The notes below the pieces were generated by a model. It searched no databases and was not told the DNA's origin. It saw only the letters and a program-made list of their open reading frames with translations. A DNA stretch of 44,523 nt from Muribaculaceae bacterium. GTDB taxonomy: Bacteria; Bacteroidota; Bacteroidia; Bacteroidales; G3-4614. Below are positions 8,056-17,328 of this stretch, in pieces (within the stretch, counting starts at the first letter, position 1; every line of letters begins with the position of its first letter). The stretch spans positions 1 through 44,523 of the forward strand of contig JAFYRT010000017.1 in NCBI GenBank assembly GCA_017546805.1, written 5' to 3'. Both the position numbers and the translations under genes were made by a program.

Positions 8056-8532
8056 CTATTTATCTATAATGGGTATTATGTCTCTCAAAATATCTATCAA
8101 CTCTTTTTTGCGAACGCCTCCTCTTAATATTACAAGAATTGTATCGTCACCCGCAATTGTTCCCATGATTTGATCAGCCTCTTTAGCATCAATATCAAGA
8201 GCTATTCCTCCGGCATAACCGGGACGTGTTTTTATTACACAGAACTGTCCTGAAAAATCGATTGAAACAAACCAATTCGAAGCAGGGACAGATGACGAAT
8301 GTGATGTATTAAGAGTTTTTGCAACATTCTGCCCGGGTAATATGTACGAATACCCGCCGCATCCATCGCCAACCTTTGCTATACGCATACGTTTGAGGTC
8401 GCGCGACAGAGTTGCTTGAGTTAAATCGTATCCCTCTTCCAATAAAATATCAAGGAGTTGTCCTTGAGATTCTATCTTTATAGAAGAGATTATCTCTTTA
8501 ATTTTTTGTATTCTCTCTGTTTTATTCTTCAT
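8056..8532 (-). CDS. argR: Arginine repressor
   Basis: 158 residues. The N-terminal winged helix includes TQATLSRDLKRM (38-49), typical of ArgR DNA recognition. The C-terminal oligomerisation and arginine-binding domain includes GTIAGDDT (124-131). It is the first gene of the operon and lies downstream of a promoter at 8639-8671 and a palindrome resembling ARG boxes at 8711-8745, so autoregulation by arginine is likely. Length and domain order are those of the family. Confidence 0.95.
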   Translation of the reverse strand: MKNKTERIQKIKEIISSIKIESQGQLLDILLEEGYDLTQATLSRDLKRMRIAKVGDGCGGYSYILPGQNVAKTLNTSHSSSVPASNWFVSIDFSGQFCVIKTRPGYAGGIALDIDAKEADQIMGTIAGDDTILVILRGGVRKKELIDILRDIIPIIDK

Positions 8533-8638
8533 TATTCGTTTACAATGTATATTTTTACAAGCCTATAAGTATTTTATAATCAGCATTATACGACCAAGGC
8601 ATAAGATTACAACACACTTTTACTGTAAAATTCAGCGA

Positions 8639-8671
8639 CAAAGATAAATATTATATTGGATATATATGCAA
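8639..8671 (-). promoter_or_regulatory. Promoter of the arg operon
   Basis: Minus-strand TTG (8671-8669) and TATCTTTG (8646-8639) with a 22-base spacer. The -33 element lies inside TTGCATATATAT, which shares the half-site TTGCATA with the upstream palindrome, so a repressor could overlap the promoter. The leader to argR is about 100 bases. Confidence 0.65.
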
Positions 8672-8710
8672 GAAAATAGGAAATATTTTTCTATAAATAT
8701 TGAAAAATTA

Positions 8711-8745
8711 TTGCATAAAGTAAATTTATGCGTATTTTTATGCAA
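8711..8745. promoter_or_regulatory. Candidate ArgR operator
   Basis: GCATAAA-N5-TTTATGC (8713-8731) is a perfect 19-base palindrome, and a further TTTATGCAA at 8737-8745 mirrors TTGCATAAA at 8711-8719. ARG boxes in other bacteria are similar AT-rich palindromes of about 18 bases, often in pairs. Assignment to ArgR rests on position, not on a matched motif model. Confidence 0.45.
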
Positions 8746-8791
8746 CCAAGCGATTACAGATGCCAGATGGCAGATATCAAGATAATATTAC

Positions 8792-8816
8792 AAAAAAAGT
8801 GGAGCAGACTCCACTT
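8792..8816 (-). terminator. Terminator after surE
   Basis: Stem aagtggag / ctccactt (8797-8804 with 8809-8816), loop of four, followed on the minus strand by seven T. It closes the aroC-surE operon. The rest of the gap between surE and argR holds only the arg promoter and operator described separately. Confidence 0.9.
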
Positions 8817-8845
8817 CATATTATATATACATATAAGCATTAACT

Positions 8846-9601
8846 CTATAGAATATTCTCCACATAAGAGATTACAGATGTTGCTGTTCTATCGCAAGAG
8901 GTTGGCACTATTGTTATATAACCTTGTGTTAGAAGGTCTTCATCGGTTGTGCTATCTTTGGGCGAGGTATTTACAAAGTGCCCTGTAAGAGAATACGAAA
9001 CCTGATTATTGGAATCTACTATTTTATTATACTCCTCAGTCCAATAGCCCATTGCCTGTTTACACACCTTTATTCCTTTTATCTCAACACCCACAGGTAC
9101 ATTTACATTTAAACATACCGATGCCGGCAAACCATTCTTAAGAACAGCTTTGCATACCTTATTCACAACTTCGGCACATGGCGTAAAGTCGGCAGAGGGA
9201 GAGTGATCGCACAATGAGAAACCAACAGAAGGGATTCCCAATATTGCACCTTCATATGCCGCACCCATCGTTCCTGAATACATTGTGCTTACACCGCTGT
9301 TCGAACCATGATTTATTCCCGACAATATCATATCGGGACGACGTTCCAACACATCGTTTATTGCAAGCTTTATGCAATCGACAGGAGTTCCCGTGGTTTT
9401 GTAATATATTACATTACCCTCCTCTTTCACCTTGAACAATTGCAATGGTTTTGTTACGGTTATGGCACACGACTGCCCCGAACGCGGAGAATCGGGAGCT
9501 ACTACTACCACATCTCCTAACGGAGCTACCTGCTTTGCCAAAAACTCAATTCCTTTTGCCTCTATCCCGTCGTCGTTTGTTATAAGTATTAATGGTTTCA
9601 T
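8846..9601 (-). CDS. surE: 5'/3'-nucleotidase SurE
   Basis: 251 residues, normal for the family. It is a metal-dependent phosphatase acting on nucleoside 5'- and 3'-monophosphates. The metal ligands are in place: D10 and D11 in TNDDG, S41 in SPRSGQS, and N97 in SGINHGSNSG. It is the last gene of a long minus-strand run and is followed by a clear terminator. A repeat-containing 85-base gap separates it from the lipoprotein gene upstream. Confidence 0.95.
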   Translation of the reverse strand: MKPLILITNDDGIEAKGIEFLAKQVAPLGDVVVVAPDSPRSGQSCAITVTKPLQLFKVKEEGNVIYYKTTGTPVDCIKLAINDVLERRPDMILSGINHGSNSGVSTMYSGTMGAAYEGAILGIPSVGFSLCDHSPSADFTPCAEVVNKVCKAVLKNGLPASVCLNVNVPVGVEIKGIKVCKQAMGYWTEEYNKIVDSNNQVSYSLTGHFVNTSPKDSTTDEDLLTQGYITIVPTSCDRTATSVISYVENIL

Positions 9602-9607
9602 CTTTTA

Positions 9608-9672
9608 TTAATTAGGAATTAGAAATTAGGGATTAGTAATGAATATTATATTTATTTCCTAATTTCTAATTA
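9608..9672. repeat. AGGAATTAG-type repeat upstream of surE
   Basis: attaattaggaattag units (9608-9640) and the inverse tcctaatttctaatta (about 9656-9672) form a long AT-rich inverted repeat. It is of the same family as 3897-4020 and 5165-5252. A related aatttctaattct also falls within the last codons of the lipoprotein gene. Confidence 0.6.
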
Positions 9673-9686
9673 TGCAAAGCAATAAA

Positions 9687-11123
9687 CTAATTTTCAATTT
9701 CTAATTCTACTACTTGATAAGCTCCCACATCGGGGTTTACACCCATAGGACGCTCAACCCCATACATATCGGTACGAAGTTCGGGGGTAAGGTACGATTC
9801 GCTACCCATTCGATATGCGCTCGATTCGGTGGTTGAGATTCTGTAATCGTAATAATATACATCTCCTCCAACACAATTAAACATTGGTTCTGCACCCCAT
9901 ATAGAGTTTATGAAGTTTGCATCATCGCTTCCCGAAACCGTAAACATGCAGTTTCGGAACAAAATATTTGTATAATCGACTATGTCGGATGGAGAGATTA
10001 TCCTTGATGAACCCACCACTATGGTATTATCGAATATTGCATTTGGGGGCGTAGGCAACGATGTATCGTCAAATCTATTAAAGACCAACATTGGTTCTCT
10101 AATCACCTCGAACAACGAGAAGTAATTTGCCAACGTGCATTGAATAACATTAACCACTCCTCCGTCGCACATTATCAAGGCTCCTGCTCCATTTGATATT
10201 TCGCTGTTTGTTATCGTAACCTTGCTCTGATTTATGGTTAGCAAGTTGCCTTTTGAGTTATGAAGTATAGAGTTGTGTATCTTTATCTTCTCCTGCGACA
10301 TATCAGAGGAGTCTAACACCATGCCATTTACCGTTCCGCGCATAATGGTGTGTACAAATTGGTTATTGTAGCTATCTTTCGACACATACATACCATCCCA
10401 TTGACCGGGCAAACGGTCGTATGGCAAATACGAAAACATATTGTCCATTCTATCTCCTCGCAATACCACAGGCTCGGTTTGTGTTCCCTCACTCAAAAGT
10501 CTGCCTCGCAATACAATCTTTGCCTTATCGTGCATATATAATTGCGTACCCGGCAAAAGAGTAAGTGTTGCACCACTCTCAACAACCAAAGAGTCGTATA
10601 TTATATATGGCTTCTCCGATGTATATTCGGTGTCGGCAGTCACAATCTCTCCTCTCAAACGCAATGCATCTTGTCCGTAAGCCTCCAATTTTACATCCTG
10701 ACGCACTCCGTTTGTCAAAAAGACGATTGAGTCTTTTATCAAAAATGGCAAGTTGCTATTTGTCTTTTTGGGGGTTATCTCCACAAAAACAAATATACTG
10801 TCTTTTGCAGGCACCTCAATATTATAGACATCGGGACCTTTTGTTCCGTCAACATTTATGAAGAATCCTGATTTTTCGGCATCTGCCAATATTATGGAGG
10901 TTATCAGCAACGACTTTTCGTGATTGTTATAGACTTTAAATGTTTTGGTTGCTGTGCCTTGCTCGGTAAATATAGTATCGAATTTTACACTATCGGTAGA
11001 GAACGACAATACATGCTCTGACGATGTTGAAAATTCATCATCAAAACAACTTGTTACCATGCCCGACATCACAAGCAGAAGCAACACATAGAGTATATGC
11101 AATCTCTTTCTCACTATATTCAT
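9687..11123 (-). CDS. Beta-helix lipoprotein
   Basis: 478 residues. The signal peptide ends in a lipobox, VTSC with the cysteine near residue 26, so the protein is probably anchored in the outer membrane. Residues about 38-155 look like an immunoglobulin-like anchor domain. Residues about 160-370 contain right-handed beta-helix patterns (GRLLSEGTQTEPVVLRGD; HNSILHNSKGNLLTI; ITNSEISNGAGALI). The ligand is unknown. It lies between lpxB and surE in the same direction, 53 bases after lpxB, but its sequence gives no direct link to lipid A. Confidence 0.8.
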   Translation of the reverse strand: MNIVRKRLHILYVLLLLVMSGMVTSCFDDEFSTSSEHVLSFSTDSVKFDTIFTEQGTATKTFKVYNNHEKSLLITSIILADAEKSGFFINVDGTKGPDVYNIEVPAKDSIFVFVEITPKKTNSNLPFLIKDSIVFLTNGVRQDVKLEAYGQDALRLRGEIVTADTEYTSEKPYIIYDSLVVESGATLTLLPGTQLYMHDKAKIVLRGRLLSEGTQTEPVVLRGDRMDNMFSYLPYDRLPGQWDGMYVSKDSYNNQFVHTIMRGTVNGMVLDSSDMSQEKIKIHNSILHNSKGNLLTINQSKVTITNSEISNGAGALIMCDGGVVNVIQCTLANYFSLFEVIREPMLVFNRFDDTSLPTPPNAIFDNTIVVGSSRIISPSDIVDYTNILFRNCMFTVSGSDDANFINSIWGAEPMFNCVGGDVYYYDYRISTTESSAYRMGSESYLTPELRTDMYGVERPMGVNPDVGAYQVVELEIEN

Positions 11124-11176
11124 AACGCAACAATCTCTCTAAAATTGTGAGAGAGTAGTTTTCTATCAACTAAAAG

Positions 11177-12307
11177 CTAACGATCAACAACTCTTTTCAC
11201 AATAACCTTTGCTGCATGGCGAGGTGCTCCCACTGCACCCAAGCGGTTTCGCATAAGCTTATAACCCTCAAATATTTTCTCTCTGTGTGAGGGTTGCAAT
11301 ATTTTTGATAACTCCATACGGGTGTTTTCGGGTGTAAAATAACAGGCTAACAACTCTTTCACAACCTCTTTCCCTGCTATAAGATTCACCAACGACACAA
11401 ATTTTACATTCAGTATCTTTTCAAAAAGTTTATATGAGAACTTACCGCCTGCCACATAGTAACATACAACTTGAGGAACTCCCATCAGAGCTGTTTCGAG
11501 CGTTGCCGTACCCGAGGTTACCAATGCCGCTGTAGCCTGTTGCATAAGACGATATGTTTTTCCATAGACCACCTTTACAGGTTTATCCCCAATTATATCC
11601 TCATAAAGTTTTGGAGATATAGAAGGTGCTCCAGCAACTACAAACTGATATTCATCCATCTCCTCAACCGCTTCAATCATTCGGGGCAGAGAGTCCTTTA
11701 TCTCCCCTACTCGGCTCCCTGCAATCAGTGCAATTATTGGCTTTGAATTCAGGTTATTTGCAACTGAGAATTGAGAAAATGTTTCGTCAGCATCCTCTCG
11801 TTTTGCCAACTCATCAACCGTGGGATTGCCTACATAATCGACCTTATAGCCAAGGCCACTGAAATAATCCACTTCAAACGGAAGAATCGAGTACATATAG
11901 TCGACATACTTCTTTATCTCTTTTATTCGATACTCTTTCCATGCCCATATTTTGGGGGCAATATAATAGTGGGTAGGTATTCCCAATTTTGTTTTTACAT
12001 ATTTTGCAATCTTGAGATTGAATCCGGGATAATCAACCAATATAACTGCATCGGGCGAGTACTCCTTTATATCCCTCTTACAATCTCTCATGTTTCGCAA
12101 TACGGTACGCAAGTTCTTTATAACGGCAATAAATCCCATGAATGCCATTTGGCGATAGTGCTTTACAAGTGTTCCACCCTGAGCAGCCATTAAATCGCCT
12201 CCGAAGAAACGGAACTCCGCTTCGGAATCATTCTTTTTAATCTCGCTCATCAGATGCGATGCATGCAAATCACCCGATGCCTCTCCTGCTACCAAATAAT
12301 ACTTCAT
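11177..12307 (-). CDS. lpxB: Lipid-A-disaccharide synthase
   Basis: 376 residues, GT19 family. It joins UDP-2,3-diacylglucosamine and lipid X to form the lipid A disaccharide at the inner membrane. Motifs are GEASGD (8-13) and the conserved PKIWAWKEYR (118-127). The start codon lies five bases after the stop of the upstream ABC ATPase gene, so the two are probably translated from one message although functionally unrelated. Confidence 0.96.
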   Translation of the reverse strand: MKYYLVAGEASGDLHASHLMSEIKKNDSEAEFRFFGGDLMAAQGGTLVKHYRQMAFMGFIAVIKNLRTVLRNMRDCKRDIKEYSPDAVILVDYPGFNLKIAKYVKTKLGIPTHYYIAPKIWAWKEYRIKEIKKYVDYMYSILPFEVDYFSGLGYKVDYVGNPTVDELAKREDADETFSQFSVANNLNSKPIIALIAGSRVGEIKDSLPRMIEAVEEMDEYQFVVAGAPSISPKLYEDIIGDKPVKVVYGKTYRLMQQATAALVTSGTATLETALMGVPQVVCYYVAGGKFSYKLFEKILNVKFVSLVNLIAGKEVVKELLACYFTPENTRMELSKILQPSHREKIFEGYKLMRNRLGAVGAPRHAAKVIVKRVVDR

Positions 12308-12312
12308 ATCAT

Positions 12313-13101
12313 CTATTTTATTTTAGGAATGAATCTTCCCGTATTTTTATCAAACATTATGCCTCTCTCTTCAAATAATCCATCAATGTCGCCACTCTCC
12401 ACAGCATCCACCGCGGTTTTGAATTTAAACGCTCCGTTTTTTATTAGTAGTAATTTGTCTGCCACCGAAAGAGACTGTTCAACGTCGTGAGTTGAGAGAA
12501 GTATCGTTTTATTCTCCTCTTGTGTTAATCGTTTTAAAAGATATAGTATCTCAATTCTGCTCGGGAGGTCTAAAAATGCGGTGGGTTCGTCTAAAATTAT
12601 CAATGGCGTTTGCTGAGCAAGTGCCTTAGCTATCATAATTTTTTGTCTCTCTCCATCAGATAGTTGCGATAAATATTTTTTCGATTTATCCGTCATCCCT
12701 ACAAGCGATAATGACGATTGAACCACCTCTCTATCTTCTTTCGTTATTTTACCAAAGAATCCCGTATACGGATAGCGACCTAAAGCCACGACCTCTTCCA
12801 CCAAAAGACCTCCTGCCATCGTTTTATCGGTAAAGACTGCCGCCACCCTTTGAGCCAACTCTCTCGGAGATACCTCAAATATATTTTCTCCGCAAATCTT
12901 AATCTCTCCTGACAGCGGACATTGCACTGATGAAAGTGTTCGCAAAAGAGTTGATTTTCCTGCGCCGTTGCATCCAAGCATCAAGGCAAACTCTCCCTGA
13001 TTAAGTGCAAAGTTTATCCCCTCCACAACTCTTGTTGTTGAGATATCTTTGCCATAACCCACCGAGAGGTTGGAGGCTTCCAATACAGGCATCTTCTCCA
13101 T
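12313..13101 (-). CDS. ABC importer ATPase, BtuD/FecE-like
   Basis: 262 residues. Walker A is GCNGAGKST (43-51), the signature is LSDGERQ (147-153), and Walker B is PLIILDEP (166-173). This is the ATPase of an importer for metal chelates (B12, haem or ferric siderophore). Its start overlaps the permease stop by one base (TAATG), a sign of translational coupling. The presence of a B12 locus at 28626-34362 favours cobalamin as substrate, but nothing in this protein proves it. Confidence 0.9.
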   Translation of the reverse strand: MEKMPVLEASNLSVGYGKDISTTRVVEGINFALNQGEFALMLGCNGAGKSTLLRTLSSVQCPLSGEIKICGENIFEVSPRELAQRVAAVFTDKTMAGGLLVEEVVALGRYPYTGFFGKITKEDREVVQSSLSLVGMTDKSKKYLSQLSDGERQKIMIAKALAQQTPLIILDEPTAFLDLPSRIEILYLLKRLTQEENKTILLSTHDVEQSLSVADKLLLIKNGAFKFKTAVDAVESGDIDGLFEERGIMFDKNTGRFIPKIK

Positions 13102-14111
13102 TAGTTAAAATACTCTATTTTTGAACGGTTTATTATTACATATATTATCACCGGTGCACCAAATACAGGAGTTATTGCATTAAGCGGAAGTACTCCACTT
13201 TGCCATGGCATTGAGCAGACGAGTGTACACAAAAGTGCTGTTGCCGAACCTGCAAGAAGTGTTGCCGGCAAAAGGGTGTGATGATTTGACGATTTGGTCA
13301 TCAACCTCGCCACATGAGGAACCGCCAATCCCAAGAAAGATATAGGTCCACAATATGATGTTACTATTGCCGTAAGCAATCCTGTACATAAAAGCAACAT
13401 TACCCTTGCTTGTCGTATGTTAACTCCTAAATTTGAAGCATATCTATCGCCTAACAGTAATGCATTAAGAGGTTTTATAAGCAATACCGAAAGGAGGATT
13501 CCAATAAAAGAGATTGCAACGAACAAGGGCATATCGGAAAGCGAGACACTCGAAAAATCTCCCATTCCCCATATCGTGTATGAAAAGACGTTCTTCTCCG
13601 ATGCAAAAAAGTTTAAAAGGGTTATTGCCGAATTTGTTACATATCCTACCATTATTCCAACAATAAGCAGCATTACATTACTGCGAACCATGATTGAAAA
13701 CAGGATTATTACACCAAGTGTCAATATCGCACCAATAAAAGCTCCAAATACATTGGCCATTGAACCCGATATGCTACCCATAATTCCTCCTGTTGCCAAC
13801 ATAACCACTGCCACCCCCAAAGATGCGCCCGATGTTATTCCCAAAATGGAGGGTCCTGCCAAGGGATTCGAAAAGGCTGTCTGCAACATTAATCCTGCCA
13901 CTGCTAAACTCGCCCCCGCAAAAAGAGCTGTTACTGCTTGAGGTAATCGCGATTGCAATACTATACTCTCGGCAATCTTATTATCCACTTCAAAACCCAA
14001 TAGCACATTCAAAGCATCAACAAACGAAATGCTCACCGAACCCCAAAAGAGGTTGGCGACAAAGAGCATCAACGTCAATGCATACAACAGTAATATTGGT
14101 TTCTTACTCAT
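13101..14111 (-). CDS. FecCD/BtuC-family ABC permease
   Basis: 336 residues, mostly hydrophobic, matching the FecCD family. Typical motifs are LPQAVTALFAGASLAVAGL near the N-terminus, NPLAGPSILGI following it, and GPISFLGLAVPHVARL in the C-terminal third. It forms the inner-membrane channel for the adjacent ATPase and binding protein. It overlaps the binding-protein gene by eight bases and the ATPase gene by one, so all three are coupled. Confidence 0.92.
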   Translation of the reverse strand: MSKKPILLLYALTLMLFVANLFWGSVSISFVDALNVLLGFEVDNKIAESIVLQSRLPQAVTALFAGASLAVAGLMLQTAFSNPLAGPSILGITSGASLGVAVVMLATGGIMGSISGSMANVFGAFIGAILTLGVIILFSIMVRSNVMLLIVGIMVGYVTNSAITLLNFFASEKNVFSYTIWGMGDFSSVSLSDMPLFVAISFIGILLSVLLIKPLNALLLGDRYASNLGVNIRQARVMLLLCTGLLTAIVTSYCGPISFLGLAVPHVARLMTKSSNHHTLLPATLLAGSATALLCTLVCSMPWQSGVLPLNAITPVFGAPVIIYVIINRSKIEYFN

Positions 14112-15219
14112 CTTTTAGTTTTTTGAAATATCTGGTCGTATCTGAAGCGGTGAAAATCTCGGGGTGAGCAATAAGCATTAAATCACGTAACACATATTGC
14201 GGATAAAGAGGCATCTCCTCGTAAAACGGTACTTTAAGTGCATTCACACCCCATACATTTCCTGATTTGTATGAGCCAAAGTTTTCATATGGAGGATACT
14301 CCGACTTTAACGATTCCAACGTTTTATCTCGCTCATCTGCATACTTAATTATCCACAAATCGGCATCTGCGCTACAAGCAAATACATCTTCAAACGACAA
14401 AGATATTGAGCCCTTATCCTTGTTATCACTCCAAAGATAATCTATACCTGCATCACGATAAAGTTGCGCCATATAACTCTCTCCTCCGGGTTGATACCAT
14501 ACTCCTCCTGTTTTAAGTTCGCAAAACAGAGTTGGCCTATGTTTTACATCTCTTACCCTCTCTACTAAAGCATTATATTGAGTTACGGTTTCGTTAAACA
14601 AAGAATCTGCAACAGACTCACAATCAAAAAGCATTGATAGGAATTTTATCCACTCGGTGCGAGCAAGTGGCACACTCTCCATATAATCCGCCATCTCGAT
14701 AACGGGGATTCCCAAACGCGAAACCTTATCCTCCCCTTTATCTTTGTAAGAAGATACTATTATTACTTCCGGCGCTATTGAGATTATCTTTTCTACATCA
14801 GGAAGAAATGAACTTCCCAAATCTGCAACCTCACCCTCTTCAACTCGCCTCTTTAAATCCAAATCGGCATTATAATGTACATCACAAATTCCGGTTATAG
14901 CCTCCGCCTTGCCTAACTCTTTAATCATTCCGCAATGTAAAGAAGCATAAACTGCAGCACTCGCAATAGGTGTTCTCACAATAACACCTTCGGGCATTTC
15001 ATCGCATAAATCAGCACTTTTGGGAAGCAATATATAACGTTGTAAAATTTTAAGGGTATCCCAAGGGTTACGCACCTCAACCACTGTGTATTCATCGAAC
15101 TTTTCAATGGCAAAACCTTGTGCGTAATCGTTTGATGCAGGTATTGTCATATCGCTCTCTTTTTTTGAACAAGCAACAAACAACATCAAAAACAATATGT
15201 ATACAACCTGTCTAAACAT
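14104..15219 (-). CDS. ABC substrate-binding lipoprotein, BtuF-like
   Basis: 371 residues with a signal peptide and lipobox FVAC (cysteine 17). The body has the two-lobed periplasmic binding fold of the BtuF/FhuD type: an N-terminal lobe with RTPIASAAVYASLHCGMI, then IAPEVIIVSS, then a second lobe with TLFCELKTGGVWYQPGG. It delivers substrate to the downstream permease. It starts immediately after the radical SAM stop codon with no gap. Cobalamin is the likely substrate because of the BtuB-type locus elsewhere in the window; iron chelates cannot be excluded. Confidence 0.87.
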   Translation of the reverse strand: MFRQVVYILFLMLFVACSKKESDMTIPASNDYAQGFAIEKFDEYTVVEVRNPWDTLKILQRYILLPKSADLCDEMPEGVIVRTPIASAAVYASLHCGMIKELGKAEAITGICDVHYNADLDLKRRVEEGEVADLGSSFLPDVEKIISIAPEVIIVSSYKDKGEDKVSRLGIPVIEMADYMESVPLARTEWIKFLSMLFDCESVADSLFNETVTQYNALVERVRDVKHRPTLFCELKTGGVWYQPGGESYMAQLYRDAGIDYLWSDNKDKGSISLSFEDVFACSADADLWIIKYADERDKTLESLKSEYPPYENFGSYKSGNVWGVNALKVPFYEEMPLYPQYVLRDLMLIAHPEIFTASDTTRYFKKLKDE

Positions 15220-16149
15220 CTACTCTTTATATAACGAACCTTGATGAACTCCTCGTTGCTGCATACTCTTTATTAATTTTGCGGTGAATTCGTAATTTTT
15301 CACACCCCAACGTGGAGCAATTAAAAATTCAGGAGGACATTGCGAAACAAATCTATCCAAAGCAATATCCGGACGTAAACGTTCGATAAAATCGGACACC
15401 AACAATATATACTCATCTATATCATAAAGATGTACTATTTCGGGATTTGCCTCATACTCCTTTGCCAAATGTGTAGCTCTTATTATTTGCAGCTGATGAA
15501 GTTTTAATGATTTAATTGGAAGTTTTGATACCTCTTTAGCCGATTGCATCATCGACTCTCTGCCTTCTGTCGGCAATCCCAATATAAGATGCAATCCGCA
15601 ATCAATGCCATACTTATGAGTACGCTCTACGGTTGCAATAGTATCTTGCCATGTATGACAACGATTCACTCTCTCCAATACAACATTATTGCAACTCTCT
15701 GCCCCATACTCTATGAATATGAATTTATCTTTTGAGGCTTGTTGCAGGAATTCCAATATCTCATCGGGCATACAGTCGGGACGAGTTGCTATAATCAACC
15801 CCTCTACCATTGGTTGCGACAAAGCCTCACGATATCGTGCTATTGCCACCTCTGCTTCGGCATAACTATTTGTGTATGATTGAAAATACGCCAAATATCT
15901 CATTTGAGGATATTTCCTCGCAAAAAAACCTTTCCCCTCCTCAAGCTGATTTGCTATAGAACTGTTTTGATCGCAATATCCCGGAGTAAACGAAGCATTG
16001 TTACAATATATACAACCTCCGCGACCCTTGCTTCCATCCCTGTTAGGACATGTAAAGCCCGCGTTGACCGATATTTTTTGAACCTTAAAATCGGGAAACT
16101 TCGCCTTTAAATATTCGCTAAAATCGTAAAATGGGATATCTGTTGCCAT
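15220..16149 (-). CDS. Radical SAM protein, YhcC-like (TIGR01212)
   Basis: 309 residues. Cysteines C34, C46 and C49 form the atypical iron-sulfur motif of the TIGR01212/YhcC group (CPNRDGSKGRGGCIYC), with the long first spacer. IATRPDCMPDEIL and HLILGLPTEGRESM are further family motifs. Its reaction is not established. It sits 21 bases after aroC and abuts the binding-protein gene. I see no functional link to either beyond cotranscription. Confidence 0.88.
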   Translation of the reverse strand: MATDIPFYDFSEYLKAKFPDFKVQKISVNAGFTCPNRDGSKGRGGCIYCNNASFTPGYCDQNSSIANQLEEGKGFFARKYPQMRYLAYFQSYTNSYAEAEVAIARYREALSQPMVEGLIIATRPDCMPDEILEFLQQASKDKFIFIEYGAESCNNVVLERVNRCHTWQDTIATVERTHKYGIDCGLHLILGLPTEGRESMMQSAKEVSKLPIKSLKLHQLQIIRATHLAKEYEANPEIVHLYDIDEYILLVSDFIERLRPDIALDRFVSQCPPEFLIAPRWGVKNYEFTAKLIKSMQQRGVHQGSLYKE

Positions 16150-16170
16150 TATATGGATTTCTTATTATTA

Positions 16171-17244
16171 CTACAATCTTACTGTCTTAGATATGAGATA
16201 ACTATCCAAAAGAACCATTGCTGTCATTGCTTCAACCACAGGAACTGCACGAGGCAAAACACATGGATCGTGACGCCCCTCAGCCGTTACAGAGGTTTTA
16301 TTACCCTCCACATCTATTGTATCAATTGGTTGCAACAATGTTGCCACAGGCTTGAATGCCACTCTGAAATATATATCCTCTCCATTTGATATTCCTCCCT
16401 GAATACCTCCTGAGTTATTTGTAAGTGTTGAGACCTTCCCATTATCGCAAACAAAGACATCTTTCATTTGTGATCCTCTGTTTGCTACACCGTCAAACCC
16501 CATTCCATATTCAAAGCCTTTTACTGCATTGATTCCCAACATTGCGTTACCTAACTTAGCATGAAGTTTATCAAACACAGGTTCTCCCCAACCAACAGGC
16601 ACTCCGCTTGCAACACAAGTAATTACTCCGCCTATTGTATCTCCTTCTCTTTTCACTTCGGTAATCAGGTCGCTCATGCGTTCTGCCGCTTCAACATCAG
16701 GACAACGCACGGCATTTGTCTCAATAAGAGAGAAATCATATTTTTTATAATCTCTATCCAGTGCTATTTCACCGACTTGCGATGTGTAGGCAGTAATCTT
16801 CACTCCCAACTCTCGAAGAGCCAATTTTGCAAAGGCTCCTGCCACTACTCTCGCAATGGTTTCACGAGCGGAAGAACGTCCCCCTCCACGATGATCCCTC
16901 ACTCCATAGTGTTGAGAATATGTATAATCGGCATGCGACGGACGATATATGTTGCGCAAGTTTTCATAATCCTTGCTCTTCATATTTGTATTATAGACAA
17001 CAAATCCGATAGATGTTCCTGTCGTAACTCCCTCAAAAACTCCTGAAAGGATTTCAACCTTATCACTCTCTTTACGCTGTGTTACGATAGATGATTGACC
17101 GGGCTTACGACGATCCAGCTCACTTTGTATAAATTCCATATCAACAGCAATGCCTGCAGGCATTCCATCGATTACCCCTCCTATAGCCACTCCGTGTGAT
17201 TCTCCAAACGAAGTGAGTGTAAATAAAGTTCCGAACTTATTCAT
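16171..17244 (-). CDS. aroC: Chorismate synthase
   Basis: 357 residues, full length. It converts 5-enolpyruvylshikimate-3-phosphate to chorismate using reduced FMN, the last common step of aromatic synthesis. Signatures are [16 protein letters not shown] near the N-terminus, RPSHADYTY and [14 protein letters not shown] in the middle, and [14 protein letters not shown] near the C-terminus. It is the first gene of the minus-strand run that ends at surE. The upstream gap is shared with the divergent DJ-1 gene. A TATCTTCG (17276-17269) could be its -7 box but lacks a good -33. Confidence 0.97.
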   Translation of the reverse strand: MNKFGTLFTLTSFGESHGVAIGGVIDGMPAGIAVDMEFIQSELDRRKPGQSSIVTQRKESDKVEILSGVFEGVTTGTSIGFVVYNTNMKSKDYENLRNIYRPSHADYTYSQHYGVRDHRGGGRSSARETIARVVAGAFAKLALRELGVKITAYTSQVGEIALDRDYKKYDFSLIETNAVRCPDVEAAERMSDLITEVKREGDTIGGVITCVASGVPVGWGEPVFDKLHAKLGNAMLGINAVKGFEYGMGFDGVANRGSQMKDVFVCDNGKVSTLTNNSGGIQGGISNGEDIYFRVAFKPVATLLQPIDTIDVEGNKTSVTAEGRHDPCVLPRAVPVVEAMTAMVLLDSYLISKTVRL

Positions 17245-17263
17245 CTAAATTATCATTATATAA

Positions 17264-17297
17264 TTGTGCGAAGATAATAAAAATTTATCTATCTTTG
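17264..17297 (+). promoter_or_regulatory. Promoter of the DJ-1/RNase H/GT genes
   Basis: TTG (17264-17266) and TATCTTTG (17290-17297) with a 23-base spacer, at the long end of the accepted range. Transcription would start near 17304, about 25 bases before the ATG at 17329. Confidence 0.55.
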
Positions 17298-17328
17298 GAT
17301 TTAGAAATAACGAGAAATATTTTTGACT

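Noticed and set aside
13417-13941. Plus-strand ORF of 174 codons
   Set aside because: It is antisense to the FecCD permease gene, whose motifs and coupled overlaps are unambiguous.
17323-17328. TTG start for the DJ-1 family gene
   Set aside because: An ATG two codons downstream matches the family N-terminus and is the stronger start codon.
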